Assembly (NCBI GenBank): GCA_964555065.1
Contig: CAZKRB010000032.1
Span: 1 to 33,107, forward strand
DNA: 33,107 nt
From: Syntrophus sp964555065
Lineage (GTDB): Bacteria > Desulfobacterota > Syntrophia > Syntrophales > Syntrophaceae
Direction: 5' to 3'
Below are positions 1-8,366 of the stretch, in pieces. Under the pieces are notes generated by a model. The model was not told the origin of the DNA. It saw only the letters and a list, made by a program, of their open reading frames with translations, and searched no databases. Position numbers and translations under genes: made by a program. How positions within the stretch are numbered: the first letter of the stretch is position 1; every line of letters begins with the position of its first letter.

Positions 1-443
1 AGATCGCCAGGATTTTCAACACCTATGGCCCCCGCATGGCCTTGAACGACGGCCGGGTGGTGAGCAATTTCATTACCCAGGCCCTGTCCGGCAGAGCTCT
101 CACCCTCTACGGCGACGGCTCGCAGACCCGTTCTTTCTGTTATGTCGACGACCTGATTGAAGGTCTGATCCGCCTGATGGCCACCCCAGAGGACTTCTCC
201 GGACCGGTTAATCTCGGCAATCCCGTGGGATTCTCCATGCTGGAACTTGCTGAAAAAGTTCTGGACATGACGGGCTCCCCTTCCCGCATTCTGGTTCGGC
301 CCCTGCCTCCCGATGATCCGGTCCGGCGTCAGCCGGATATCACCCTGGCGAAGGAGATCCTGGGCTGGCAGCCGGAAACCGCCCTGGAGAAAGGCTTGAC
401 GCACACCATCGCCTATTTCCGGGAAAAGCTGAACCAAAGTTAA
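1..443 (+). CDS. UDP-glucuronate decarboxylase-like NAD-dependent epimerase/dehydratase (C-terminal part)
   Basis: This is the C-terminal ~147 codons of an extended short-chain dehydrogenase/reductase. The reading frame is open from base 3 at the window edge, so the N-terminal Rossmann fold and the YxxxK catalytic motif lie outside. Visible family signatures are RIFNTYGPRM, then NDGRVVSNFITQAL, then LYGDGSQTRSFCYVDD, a pattern typical of UDP-xylose synthases (UXS, UDP-glucuronate decarboxylase), which convert UDP-glucuronate to UDP-xylose with tightly bound NAD. The first internal ATG (36) is inside the conserved RM motif and is not a start. The downstream neighbour, 45 nt away on the same strand, is UDP-glucose dehydrogenase, which would make the UDP-glucuronate substrate. 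Another sugar-nucleotide epimerase of the same family is possible, but the motif match favours UXS. Confidence 0.85.
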   Translation, partial: IARIFNTYGPRMALNDGRVVSNFITQALSGRALTLYGDGSQTRSFCYVDDLIEGLIRLMATPEDFSGPVNLGNPVGFSMLELAEKVLDMTGSPSRILVRPLPPDDPVRRQPDITLAKEILGWQPETALEKGLTHTIAYFREKLNQS

Positions 444-488
444 GGCCCGACAGCACCTTAATAACCTTACTTCAAGGACGGATTTGTT

Positions 489-1865
489 ATGGAATTTGAA
501 AAAAATATCCTCTGTATCGGCGCCGGTTACGTCGGCGGTCCGACCATGGCCATGATCGCCCACCAATGTCCGCATTACAAAGTCACGATTGTGGACATCA
601 ATCCCGAACGCATCGCCCAGTGGAATTCCGACTCGTTGCCGATCTATGAGCCGGGCCTGGACGAACTGGTCCAGGCCACCCGGCACCGTAATCTCTTTTT
701 CAGTACGGACATCGAAGGGGGCATCCGGGAAAACGATATCATCTTCGTCAGCGTCAATACACCCACCAAGACCTTCGGAACGGGCGCCGGCATGGCGGCG
801 GACCTTCAATACTGGGAAAAAACGGCCCGCCAGATCCTTGAACATTCGACTTCTGCGAAAATCGTCGTTGAAAAAAGCACCCTTCCCGTGCGGACCGCCC
901 TGGCCATGGAGCGCATCCTGAATACGGAGCAAAAAGGGGTCCGGTTTGACGTCCTCTCCAACCCGGAATTTCTAGCCGAAGGAACGGCCGTCAACGACTT
1001 GAAAGATCCGGATCGGGTGCTCATCGGCTCCAGGGAAACGCCCGAGGGGCTGAAGGCACGGGAGACCCTGGTGGAAATCTTTGCCAACTGGGTTCCCAGG
1101 GAAAAGATCCTCACTTCCAACATCTGGAGCAGCGAACTCTCCAAGCTGGTTTCCAACGCCTTCCTGGCCCAGCGCGTTTCGTCCATCAATGCCATTTCCG
1201 CCCTCTGCGAGAGAACGGAGGCCGATGTCTCCGAGGTCGCCAGGGCCGTGGGCGCCGACAGCCGCATCGGTTCGCGGTTCCTCAATGCCAGCATCGGATT
1301 CGGCGGCTCCTGCTTCAAGAAGGACATCCTCAACCTGGTCTATCTCTGCCGCCACTATGGTTTGGAGGAGGTGGCCGATTACTGGGAAGGCGTCATCAAA
1401 ATCAACAACTACCAGCAGGAACGGTTCGTCCGGAATATGCTGACTGCCATGTTCAACACCCTGGCGGGAAAGCGGATCTGCCTGTTCGGCTTCGCCTTCA
1501 AAGCCCATACAGGCGACACACGGGAAAGCCCGGCGATTTATGTCTCCCGACGGCTGCTGGAAGAGCAGGCCGAAGTGATCATTACGGATCCCAAGGCCCT
1601 CGATAACGCGCGCCTCGACCTGGCCGATGCCCAGGGCAGGGTGCAGTTTGTTGAGGACCCCTACGAGGCTTCGGCAGGCTGCCACGCCATCGCCCTTCTC
1701 ACCGAGTGGCCCCTTTACGCCGAGCTTGATTATCAACGGATTTACCGGGAGGCGGAAAAGCCGGCCTTCATCTTCGACGGCCGGAACCTTCTGGACTCCC
1801 GGCGGTGCTTTGAGCTGGGCTTCAATGTTTTCCCTATCGGTAAGAGCCCGCTCACCCATTTTTAG
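489..1865 (+). CDS. ugd: UDP-glucose 6-dehydrogenase, animal-type long form
   Basis: Oxidises UDP-glucose to UDP-glucuronate with two NAD+. The 458-aa protein starts at ATG 489, 45 nt after the UXS-like gene, with AAGGA upstream. The NAD-binding Rossmann motif GAGYVGGPT is at residues ~12-20, followed by the acidic VDIN at the end of beta 2. SVNTPTKT (~residues 88-95) lines the nucleotide site. The catalytic cysteine lies in GFGGSCFKKD, with Cys at residue 275. The central helix and C-terminal UDP-binding domain (FAFKAHTGDTRESPA) are complete. Length and wording (PIYEPGLDELV, NLFFSTDI, SVNTPTKT) resemble animal/plant UGDH more than the shorter ~430-aa bacterial Ugd/TuaD type. Together with the upstream gene it would feed UDP-GlcA/UDP-Xyl into surface polysaccharide synthesis. 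The gene converges on the nucleotidyltransferase fusion gene at 1965; the 100-nt gap holds only a weak hairpin (1886-1919) without a T-run. Confidence 0.96.
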   Translation: MEFEKNILCIGAGYVGGPTMAMIAHQCPHYKVTIVDINPERIAQWNSDSLPIYEPGLDELVQATRHRNLFFSTDIEGGIRENDIIFVSVNTPTKTFGTGAGMAADLQYWEKTARQILEHSTSAKIVVEKSTLPVRTALAMERILNTEQKGVRFDVLSNPEFLAEGTAVNDLKDPDRVLIGSRETPEGLKARETLVEIFANWVPREKILTSNIWSSELSKLVSNAFLAQRVSSINAISALCERTEADVSEVARAVGADSRIGSRFLNASIGFGGSCFKKDILNLVYLCRHYGLEEVADYWEGVIKINNYQQERFVRNMLTAMFNTLAGKRICLFGFAFKAHTGDTRESPAIYVSRRLLEEQAEVIITDPKALDNARLDLADAQGRVQFVEDPYEASAGCHAIALLTEWPLYAELDYQRIYREAEKPAFIFDGRNLLDSRRCFELGFNVFPIGKSPLTHF

Positions 1866-1964
1866 CCCCCTCTTCGAAGCGCTTCGGGCATCAGGGCGGC
1901 ATGCTTCACCCGGATGCCCTCTCTGATCCGAAATCGGAAGAAGATCGGGGATGGGGCGGATCGT

Positions 1965-4592
1965 TCAGGAACCGCCGGCTCTTCCCAGCCAGGCTCGGGC
2001 AAAGTCCATAGCCGAGGCAAAATCCCGGATTTCTCCGTTTAAGCCGCGATTGCGGATCTCCGTCAAGCATCGGCCCAGATTCCGTCCCCGGGAAAACCCG
2101 ATGGCCAGAAGGTCCGTGCCCCGGACCAGCGGCCGATAGCTCCGCCAGGTCGTTACATAGGCGGAAAAGATCTTCTTGAACGTTTCCGGCCGGGACCGGG
2201 ACATGGCATAAAGGAGCTCTTCCAGGGAGGCATCCTCCAGGATTCCCACCGCCTGCGCGGGCCGAATTTCAGGCTCCAAAGCCAGGCTTTTCATCATGTT
2301 CCTGGTCCGTTCCCGCGAGGCCAGGAGCATCTCTCCGTCTTCCCGCCTCAGCCCGAGGGCTTCCCCAAGAGCCATCACCGTCCGGGGGCTCATGGACTCC
2401 GTCCAGGCGAGGAAATAGATGAACCAGGCCCGGATCTTTTCATGGGTATAGAGCAGGCGGAACCAAAGCAGCGTTTCGCGGACGGAAGAAAATTCCTCCC
2501 GGCTCCGCCCGTCGAAAACCAGGTCCGGATGGATGGCTTCCAGCACCTTCAGCTCCTGAAGCCGTTCCAGGATGGGGACCGGGTTCTCTTCCTGCAGGAT
2601 CTGCCGCATTTCATGAAAAATACGCCTGCCGGGGATATGGCGGAGAAAACCGGCATGAACGGCCGAATGGACCAGGGAGACCGTCTGTTTGCCCAGGGAA
2701 AAGCCGTAGCGCTTCTCGAAGCGGACGGCCCGGAGAATCCGGGAGGGATCCTCGACAAAACTCAGGGAGTGGAGAACCCGGATCTTTTTTTCCCGGATAT
2801 CCCGCTGCGCCCCGAAGAAATCGATCAGCTCGCCGAAGCGATGGGGGTTGAGGGCCACGGCCATGGTATTGATGGTAAAGTCCCTCCGGTAGAGATCCAG
2901 CTTCAACGTGGATTCCTCCACCTCGGGAAACGCCCCGGGCATCCGGTAATATTCCAGCCTTGCCGTGGCCACGTCGATTCTCTGCCCTCCGGGAAGCCGG
3001 ACGACAGCTGTCTTGTACTTTTCGTGCGGCGACACCTTCGCTCCGGAGGCGCCGGCAAGGGCCCGGGCAAAGGCAATCCCGTCCCCTTCCACAACCAGAT
3101 CGACATCCAGGTTGTCGATCCGCATCACAAGGTCCCGGACAATCCCGCCGACCAGAAAGAGATTGCACCCCATGGCTTCGGCCTGTTCCCCGGCCTGTTT
3201 CAGGAGATCGAAGAATTCCCCGGGCATCCGTTCCTGGAGAAGGGAGCGGATCGATTTCCCCGAAGCGTCTCCCGAGACGCCCTTTTCGATTTTCGACATC
3301 CTTTCATGGAGAATCCTCATCAGGTCCGTACGGGTAATGACCCCCACGGCCCTTCGGCCTTCAACCACGGGCAGGAGCCGCTGGTTTCCGTCAATGACCA
3401 GGCTGCGGACTTCTCCCACGGAAGCCTCCGGCCGAACGGTGCGGACGTCCTGGATCATGTAATCCCCGACCGGCGCCTCGCCCAGTTTGTGCCCCTGGGC
3501 GCGGCTGACCACCTGGCGGCTGATGATGCCCCGAATCCGTTCGTCGGTTGTCTTCACGATGAGGGCATTGATGTGGTATTTGTTGAGGAGTTCGCCGGCC
3601 TGGTTGATGCTGTCCTCCAGATGGATCCCCTTCACCGGAAAGGTCATGATATCCCGGGCCGTCAGCACGGGCCTGGTTTCTTCCCGGATATATTTGCCCA
3701 GCAGAGACTCCGCCTGATCCAGATTAAGATCCCGTAGAGAAGCCGCCGCCGCCTTTGCATGGCCGCCGCCGCCGAAGTACGCGGCAATCTGGGCCGCATT
3801 GAGCTGCGGCTGGGTGCTTCTCGCCACCAGGTAGATCCGCTCCCCCATCTGCCCCAGGGCAAAGAAGGCGTCCGCAACCACCATGCCTCTAAGTTTGTGC
3901 ACCAGAACGGCAAAGTCCTCCACGTAATCCGCAGCACAGGCCTTTGTAATCACGACGTGCAGGCCGTTGACCTCCAGCATCCGCATGTTTTTGAGCAGCT
4001 GGTCCAGCACGTTCACCTGCTGGGCATTGAGTTCCCGCGAAATGGTCCGCGAAACCAGATCCAGGTCCGCCCCCCAGGTCAGCAGCGCCGCCAGGGCCAG
4101 GCAGTCGTCCGGCGTGGTGGAGGCGAAGAGCAGGGAACCCGTATCCTCATAAAGCCCCATGGCCATGACCGTTGCGATCTCCGGCGCGGGTCGAATCCCC
4201 CGTTCGTTCAGGATCTTCACCATGAGGGCCACCGTGGAGCCCAGCTCTTCGCAGTACTCCAGGTCTCCCCGGATGTCGTCGGGAGAGGAGGCGTGATGAT
4301 CGAAAAGGATCACCTCCAACCCCTCCCGCCCGAGAATCTGGGAAAAAGTCCCAATGCGGGAAGCCTGCCGCGTGTCCACCACGATCACCCGGGTGATGGT
4401 CTCCAGGTCAAGCTGCCGGGCTTTCACCATGTCTTCCCGTATGGCCGGCGGAGCGTTCAGCAGGTAGTCGCGGACGGTTTTCTCCTGCGCGCCGGGGAAA
4501 ACAATGAGGGCCTCGGGGTGGAGCAGCTTCGCCGCCAGCATCGACCCCAGGGCATCGAAATCCGTCTGAATATGCGAGGTGATAATCTCCAT
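1965..4592 (-). CDS. cca: DHH-DHHA1-CBS-tRNA nucleotidyltransferase/poly(A) polymerase fusion protein
   Basis: An 875-aa multidomain protein of the class II nucleotidyltransferase family that adds A (or CCA) to tRNA 3' ends. Domain order: DHH phosphoesterase (residues ~1-150, DHH at 98-100), DHHA1 (GGGGHAKA at 274-281), two CBS repeats (~305-430), then the polymerase head with VGGIVRD at 481-487 and catalytic Asp496/Asp498 in LDVDLV. The neck motifs RRDFTINTMA and EDPSRILRAVRF follow, and a C-terminal RNA-binding/body region. The fused DHH-CBS layout is known from A-adding enzymes of Aquifex and many deltaproteobacteria, where a separate enzyme adds CC; which base(s) this one adds cannot be told from sequence. 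The reading frame continues to an ATG at 4631, but the ATG at 4592 has a GGGAGGG site 8 nt upstream and starts 4 nt after the phosphoesterase stop, so I chose 4592. Confidence 0.93.
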   Translation of the reverse strand: MEIITSHIQTDFDALGSMLAAKLLHPEALIVFPGAQEKTVRDYLLNAPPAIREDMVKARQLDLETITRVIVVDTRQASRIGTFSQILGREGLEVILFDHHASSPDDIRGDLEYCEELGSTVALMVKILNERGIRPAPEIATVMAMGLYEDTGSLLFASTTPDDCLALAALLTWGADLDLVSRTISRELNAQQVNVLDQLLKNMRMLEVNGLHVVITKACAADYVEDFAVLVHKLRGMVVADAFFALGQMGERIYLVARSTQPQLNAAQIAAYFGGGGHAKAAAASLRDLNLDQAESLLGKYIREETRPVLTARDIMTFPVKGIHLEDSINQAGELLNKYHINALIVKTTDERIRGIISRQVVSRAQGHKLGEAPVGDYMIQDVRTVRPEASVGEVRSLVIDGNQRLLPVVEGRRAVGVITRTDLMRILHERMSKIEKGVSGDASGKSIRSLLQERMPGEFFDLLKQAGEQAEAMGCNLFLVGGIVRDLVMRIDNLDVDLVVEGDGIAFARALAGASGAKVSPHEKYKTAVVRLPGGQRIDVATARLEYYRMPGAFPEVEESTLKLDLYRRDFTINTMAVALNPHRFGELIDFFGAQRDIREKKIRVLHSLSFVEDPSRILRAVRFEKRYGFSLGKQTVSLVHSAVHAGFLRHIPGRRIFHEMRQILQEENPVPILERLQELKVLEAIHPDLVFDGRSREEFSSVRETLLWFRLLYTHEKIRAWFIYFLAWTESMSPRTVMALGEALGLRREDGEMLLASRERTRNMMKSLALEPEIRPAQAVGILEDASLEELLYAMSRSRPETFKKIFSAYVTTWRSYRPLVRGTDLLAIGFSRGRNLGRCLTEIRNRGLNGEIRDFASAMDFARAWLGRAGGS

Positions 4593-4596
4593 GGAT

Positions 4597-5790
4597 TCAG
4601 CCCTCCCTCCCGGATGTTCCCCGCACATCATCCCCGGCGCCCATCAATGGCACCCGAGCCGGGACAAGATCGATGACGGTAATCTCCGGAGTTGCAAGGA
4701 AACGGATCGGCGGTCCCCAGGTTCCCGTTCCCCTGCTCACCTGAAGGGCCGAACGGTGGGAGAGCTGATAGAAGCCTGAATGGAGGGGGAAATAGAGCCG
4801 GGTAATCAGGCTGAAGGGAAAAATCTGTCCCCGATGGGTATGTCCGGAAAGCTGCAGATCAAATCCGTCCAGTGCTTTTCGGTCTACAACGGGTTGATGC
4901 TTCAGCAGGATGGTAAAGAGCCCAGCCGGCAGGCTTGCCAGCAGCTCTGCTTCCCCGACCGGCCGATACTGGCCTGCCATCCGCCCGGCGGGATCGTCGA
5001 TGCCCGCAAGATTGATCACCCCTCCAACGGTCGCCCCTTCTCCCCGCAACAGGGAAAACCCCGCTTCCCGGGTAAATTCCTCCGCCGCGGAAAGCCCGGC
5101 ATAGAATTCGTGGTTTCCGGTAATGGCATACTTACCCAGAGGGGGGCGGAGATCCTGAAAGAGGGGAAGAACCTCCATCAGCCTGTTGAGCTGCCCATCC
5201 ACCAGATCCCCCGTCGAGAGCAGGATATCCGGCTTGGCCTCCTGCACAATCTTGAGCATCCGGGATATAAACTCGGGGCCGATCATCAGTCCGACGTGAA
5301 CATCGGAGATCTGGACCAGCCGGAGGCGCCCTCTTTCCGGAGGCAGCTTGTCGGTGGTGATGGTAAGCGGGGCCACCCGGATCTTCCGGGCCTCGAACCA
5401 GCCGTGGCCATAGATTCCCAGCGCCAGGATCAGGGAAAAGAAAAAGGCCTGACGGGCGGAAAGGCGGAACAGGGCAGCTTCTCTTGCCCCGATCCGCTCC
5501 AGCAGAAAAAGGACCAGGCGCCAGGCCTCAAAGACCAGGGAGGTGGAAAAGAAGAGAAAAACCAAGCCCACCCAGGTGTATCCAACCAGAGAAAGGGCCC
5601 GGGCGGTTGCCTCCAGGCCGTTGTGCTCCGAAACCCGGATCAGGATCGGGGCTAAGACCATGAAGGTCATGATCGCCGCCAGCAGCAGCACCGCAGCCGG
5701 AGCCGGGGAAAAGGCCGCTTTGATCTTCCAGAAGACGCAGCCGTGGAGGCCGCCGTAAAGCAGGAAGAAAATCAGCAGGAACCGGAACAT
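4597..5790 (-). CDS. membrane-anchored calcineurin-like metallophosphoesterase
   Basis: A 397-aa binuclear metal phosphoesterase of the YaeI/YkuE type. The N-terminal ~135 residues carry about four hydrophobic segments (near 1-20, 32-52, 68-88, 112-128), followed by the catalytic domain. The metal-ligand motifs are all present: SDVH at 162-165, GDLVD at 194-198, GNHE at 225-228, a His at 298 and GHTHRG at 316-321. The substrate is unknown; homologues act on phosphodiesters such as lipid A precursors or cyclic nucleotides. The catalytic domain should face one side of the inner membrane as a tethered unit. It starts 6 nt after the lemA stop and ends 4 nt before the start of the nucleotidyltransferase fusion, so the three genes are almost certainly cotranscribed and probably translationally coupled. 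Confidence 0.92.
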   Translation of the reverse strand: MFRFLLIFFLLYGGLHGCVFWKIKAAFSPAPAAVLLLAAIMTFMVLAPILIRVSEHNGLEATARALSLVGYTWVGLVFLFFSTSLVFEAWRLVLFLLERIGAREAALFRLSARQAFFFSLILALGIYGHGWFEARKIRVAPLTITTDKLPPERGRLRLVQISDVHVGLMIGPEFISRMLKIVQEAKPDILLSTGDLVDGQLNRLMEVLPLFQDLRPPLGKYAITGNHEFYAGLSAAEEFTREAGFSLLRGEGATVGGVINLAGIDDPAGRMAGQYRPVGEAELLASLPAGLFTILLKHQPVVDRKALDGFDLQLSGHTHRGQIFPFSLITRLYFPLHSGFYQLSHRSALQVSRGTGTWGPPIRFLATPEITVIDLVPARVPLMGAGDDVRGTSGREG

Positions 5791-5796
5791 GCCTGG

Positions 5797-6372
5797 TTAG
5801 AACTTGACACTCGGGGCGGCCTTGGCCGTTGCGGGCGCCTCGAAAAAGGACGCCGGCTGGAACCCGAATGCCGCGGCCAGAAGGTTGTTGGGAAAACGCC
5901 GGATGGCAACATTATACTGGCGGACCTCCTCGTTGTAGCGTCGCCTTTCCACGGCAATCCGGTTCTCCGTCCCGGCCAGTTCGTCCTGGAGGCGAAGAAA
6001 GTTCTGGCTGGACTTGAGATCAGGATACTGCTCCACCACCACCAGCAATCGGCTCAAGGCTCCGGAAAGCTCATTGTTGGCCTGGATTTTCTCCGGCACC
6101 GTTCCCGCTCCTCCGACGCGGGCCCGGGCATTGGTCACCTCGACCAGGACGTCCCTTTCCTGGCGGGCATAGCCTTTAACGGTTTCCACGAGATTGGGAA
6201 TCAGGTCGTAACGGCGCTGAAGCTGATTTTCCACCTGGGCCCAGGAGCTTTTAACGGATTCATCCAGGGTCACAAAGTTGTTGTATTTTCCTTTGAAAAA
6301 GGAATACAGGGAAAAAAGGACAACCAGCGTCACCAAGGTCCCGATGAGAAAATTTCTCCTGCCTGCAGTCAT
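5797..6372 (-). CDS. lemA: LemA family protein
   Basis: A 191-aa protein with a single N-terminal transmembrane segment (~residues 8-26) and the characteristic LemA helical domain after it: W-AQVENQLQRRYDLIPNLVETVKGYA, then a basic/acidic helix set ending in RYNEEVRQYN and FGFQPASFFE. LemA proteins are widespread membrane-anchored helical proteins of uncertain molecular function, often encoded beside TPM-domain proteins, as here (TPM gene at 7268-8068, one gene away). Start ATG 6372 has a GGGAGG site. A perfect TTGACA lies at 6441-6446 on this strand, but I see no convincing -10 box, so an internal promoter is uncertain. Length is normal for the family. Confidence 0.94.
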   Translation of the reverse strand: MTAGRRNFLIGTLVTLVVLFSLYSFFKGKYNNFVTLDESVKSSWAQVENQLQRRYDLIPNLVETVKGYARQERDVLVEVTNARARVGGAGTVPEKIQANNELSGALSRLLVVVEQYPDLKSSQNFLRLQDELAGTENRIAVERRRYNEEVRQYNVAIRRFPNNLLAAAFGFQPASFFEAPATAKAAPSVKF

Positions 6373-6528
6373 ACCTTAACCTCCCGGAATAGCCAGATTT
6401 TGGTTTGCATGTCTTCTTCCACTGGAAACGGCAGCGTTCCTGTCAATGAATCTCTTTGAAACGGGTATCGGATGGGGTAAGCTGCGCTTCACCCCGGAAA
6501 CCCCGCCTGTCCTGTGCGGACGCCCGGA

Positions 6529-7254
6529 TCACAGCCGCTCGACAAGATCGCATAACTTACCGATTTCCTTCATAGAGGCATTCAACAGGCGGTCCAATTC
6601 CGCGGTGCGGTAACGGCTGTTCCCCTCGCGGATGTCCGCACAGGACAGAAACACCTCCGGTTCAATGGGAAAGGCCCAGGCCATGGCCTTGATCACATCC
6701 CGCCTGGCAGGCGGAACTTCCCGCCCCTTGAGATGGAGAAGGGCGCCGAAGAGGGCGGTAAAAGCGGTCAGCGACCTGCCGATCAGATTCTGCAAGGCGG
6801 ATTCCCGCCCTTCCGCGTCCAGATAGCCTTTTCGCAGCAGAAAAAGTTTCCCTTTCAGTTCCCTCTCCACCTGGAGGCGAAGCGCTCCGGGATCAAACAC
6901 CAGCGGCTGCAGTACATCCCGGCCGTAAACCAGGCGATACCGATTCTTCATGCTCAGGAATTCAACGGGATAGGAATCCAGACAGGAGCGCAATTCGGTG
7001 TGGGTCATGATCAGAGGCGCGGCGACCCGGCGGGCTTTCCACTTGCCGGCAACGGGGATCGCCTTTTCCAGAAGCGCCAGGGCGGCCTCATTGAGAACGA
7101 GCAGGAAGTTCAGATCCGATTTTCCCGGTCGGTAGTCTTCACTGCCGCCGCTGCCATAAAGAATGAGCGACATCAGGCCATCCCCGAAGATCTGCCGGTA
7201 ATCCGCCGTCAGCTCCGGAAAGATCTCTTCGGGATTTTTCGGTATCTTCGCCAT
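6529..7254 (-). CDS. nucleotidyltransferase-fold protein with degenerate catalytic motif, unknown function
   Basis: A 241-aa protein. Residues ~28-55 look like the minimal nucleotidyltransferase core (LYGSGGSEDYRPGKSDLNF): the GS of the hG[GS] motif is at residues 34-35, but the second motif, normally Asp-x-Asp/Glu, reads Asp47-Leu-Asn49. The loss of the second acidic ligand suggests weak or no transferase activity. The C-terminal half is helical and HEPN-like in feel, with no motif I can name. The reading frame is open to 7335 but would then overlap the TPM gene by 68 nt. The ATG at 7254 has GAGGCAGG just upstream and lies 13 nt after the TPM stop, so I chose it. It is inserted between TPM and LemA genes in one transcriptional direction, with 156 nt to lemA. 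Function unknown; a role with the TPM/LemA pair is only suggested by position. Confidence 0.8.
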   Translation of the reverse strand: MAKIPKNPEEIFPELTADYRQIFGDGLMSLILYGSGGSEDYRPGKSDLNFLLVLNEAALALLEKAIPVAGKWKARRVAAPLIMTHTELRSCLDSYPVEFLSMKNRYRLVYGRDVLQPLVFDPGALRLQVERELKGKLFLLRKGYLDAEGRESALQNLIGRSLTAFTALFGALLHLKGREVPPARRDVIKAMAWAFPIEPEVFLSCADIREGNSRYRTAELDRLLNASMKEIGKLCDLVERL

Positions 7255-7267
7255 CCGCCTGCCTCTT

Positions 7268-8068
7268 TTAAAAATCGCGGCCGGCGCCGCCGCCTCCGCT
7301 GCTGCCTCCGCCGAAACCGCCGAACCCCCCGCCAAAGCTCCCGAAGCCGTCGAAGTCTCCCCCGCCCCGGCGGCCGCTGCCGCGAAGCAACATCAGCATG
7401 ATCCAGGGCAGAATCTCACGCCCTCGCCGCGTACCCAAGAGGGAAAGGAAGATCACCAGGAGGATTAACGACAACCCGAAATTGCTTCGCTGGCGAGACG
7501 GAGGACCCTCGGTCTGCCGGGGTGGACTTCCCGTCAAGGCCACTCCGCCTTCGGCGGCAATGACCCCGGAAACGGCCGTCACGGCCTCAACCAGACCTCT
7601 GCTGTATTCACCCCTTTTCAGGTAGAGAAGAACCTGCCGATCGAGGATTTCACCGACCTTCCCGTCAGGCAGGATGCCCTCAACGCCGTAACCGGTCTCA
7701 ATCCGGATCTTCCGCTCCTTGAGGGCAAGAAAAATGAGGACTCCCCGATCTTTGCCTTTTTTCCCGAGCCCCCAGAAGGAATAGAGACGATTGACCGTAT
7801 CATTCAGTTCCTCTCCCTCCAGCGACGGAAAGGTCGCCACGACAACGGACGCTCCCGTTTTTTCAAGCACTTCCCGACAGAGCGCTTCCATCCGGGCCGC
7901 ATCGGCTGAGGCAATGACCCCGGCAAAATCATTCACCGCTCCCCGGGCAGGGGGGAAAGGCTCCTGTGCCTGCGCCAGACCGGCAATCCAGAGGGAAACC
8001 AGCGCCGCCAGGAAGAGCGCAAGGATCTCCCGCCGCCAAGAGGAACGGAAAGGCATGGGATTTGGCAT
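7268..8068 (-). CDS. TPM domain (YgcG/Psb32-type) secreted or membrane protein
   Basis: A 266-aa protein. An N-terminal signal peptide (basic RSSWRR, hydrophobic core, cleavage likely after AQA near residue 34) precedes a TPM domain at ~40-165 (VNDFAGVI near its start, then a central GLGKKGKDRGVLIFLAL and IETGYGVEGILPD). A hydrophobic segment follows at ~195-210, then a glycine/phenylalanine-rich tail of about 30 residues. This is the classic YgcG layout. TPM proteins are extracytoplasmic alpha/beta proteins implicated in membrane-protein or photosystem maintenance, with poorly known biochemistry, and commonly pair with LemA. Start ATG 8068 has a GGGAAGG site at a rather long spacing; the ATG at 8056 is an alternative. 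It is the first gene of the run that ends with the nucleotidyltransferase fusion. Confidence 0.9.
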   Translation of the reverse strand: MPNPMPFRSSWRREILALFLAALVSLWIAGLAQAQEPFPPARGAVNDFAGVIASADAARMEALCREVLEKTGASVVVATFPSLEGEELNDTVNRLYSFWGLGKKGKDRGVLIFLALKERKIRIETGYGVEGILPDGKVGEILDRQVLLYLKRGEYSRGLVEAVTAVSGVIAAEGGVALTGSPPRQTEGPPSRQRSNFGLSLILLVIFLSLLGTRRGREILPWIMLMLLRGSGRRGGGDFDGFGSFGGGFGGFGGGSSGGGGAGRDF

Positions 8069-8113
8069 GAAATTTACTCGGCCTTCCCGAAAAAACAGCC
8101 GTTTTTCCAGGGC

Positions 8114-8143
8114 ATCATATGCCAGGGAGCGTCAAAATAGCAA
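8114..8143 (-). promoter_or_regulatory. candidate sigma70-type promoter for the TPM-lemA operon
   Basis: On the minus strand TTGCTA (8138-8143), an 18-nt spacer and TATGAT (8114-8119), 46 nt before the TPM start codon. The -10 matches consensus at 5 of 6 positions and the -35 at 4 of 6. Inferred by eye only. Confidence 0.35.
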
Positions 8144-8272
8144 ATGTTAATTCCGGCACTCTCCTGGCGCTTTGACCGCTTGACGCGATCCGGGCCGGAA
8201 ACATGGAAAAGCGCCTCCACCGTCACGCCGATTCCCCATCCAATAGGAAATCAACCCGGCAGGTGGAGTCCG

Positions 8273-8290
8273 TGCGTGCGATCGCACGCA
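8273..8290. repeat. perfect 18-bp palindrome
   Basis: TGCGTGCGATCGCACGCA is its own reverse complement. It lies in the ~300-nt gap between the radical SAM stop (8367) and the TPM start (8068). It has no spacer and no T-run, so it is a poor terminator; a dimeric-protein operator is possible. The rest of the 8144-8366 stretch shows no gene I can support. Confidence 0.6.
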
Positions 8291-8366
8291 TCGAGAGGTC
8301 AGGTAAGGCAGCCGTCGCAGGGGATAAGCCTTGCCGCAGAATGGGAATCGGGATGGACGGTCCGAT

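Noticed and set aside
1876..1919. Palindrome and 7-bp hairpin between the convergent ugd and nucleotidyltransferase genes
   Set aside because: Long 20-nt loop and no T-run on either side, so not called as a terminator.
2442..3737. 431-codon plus-strand open frame opposite the nucleotidyltransferase fusion
   Set aside because: Antisense shadow with no recognisable domain, while every expected motif is on the minus strand.
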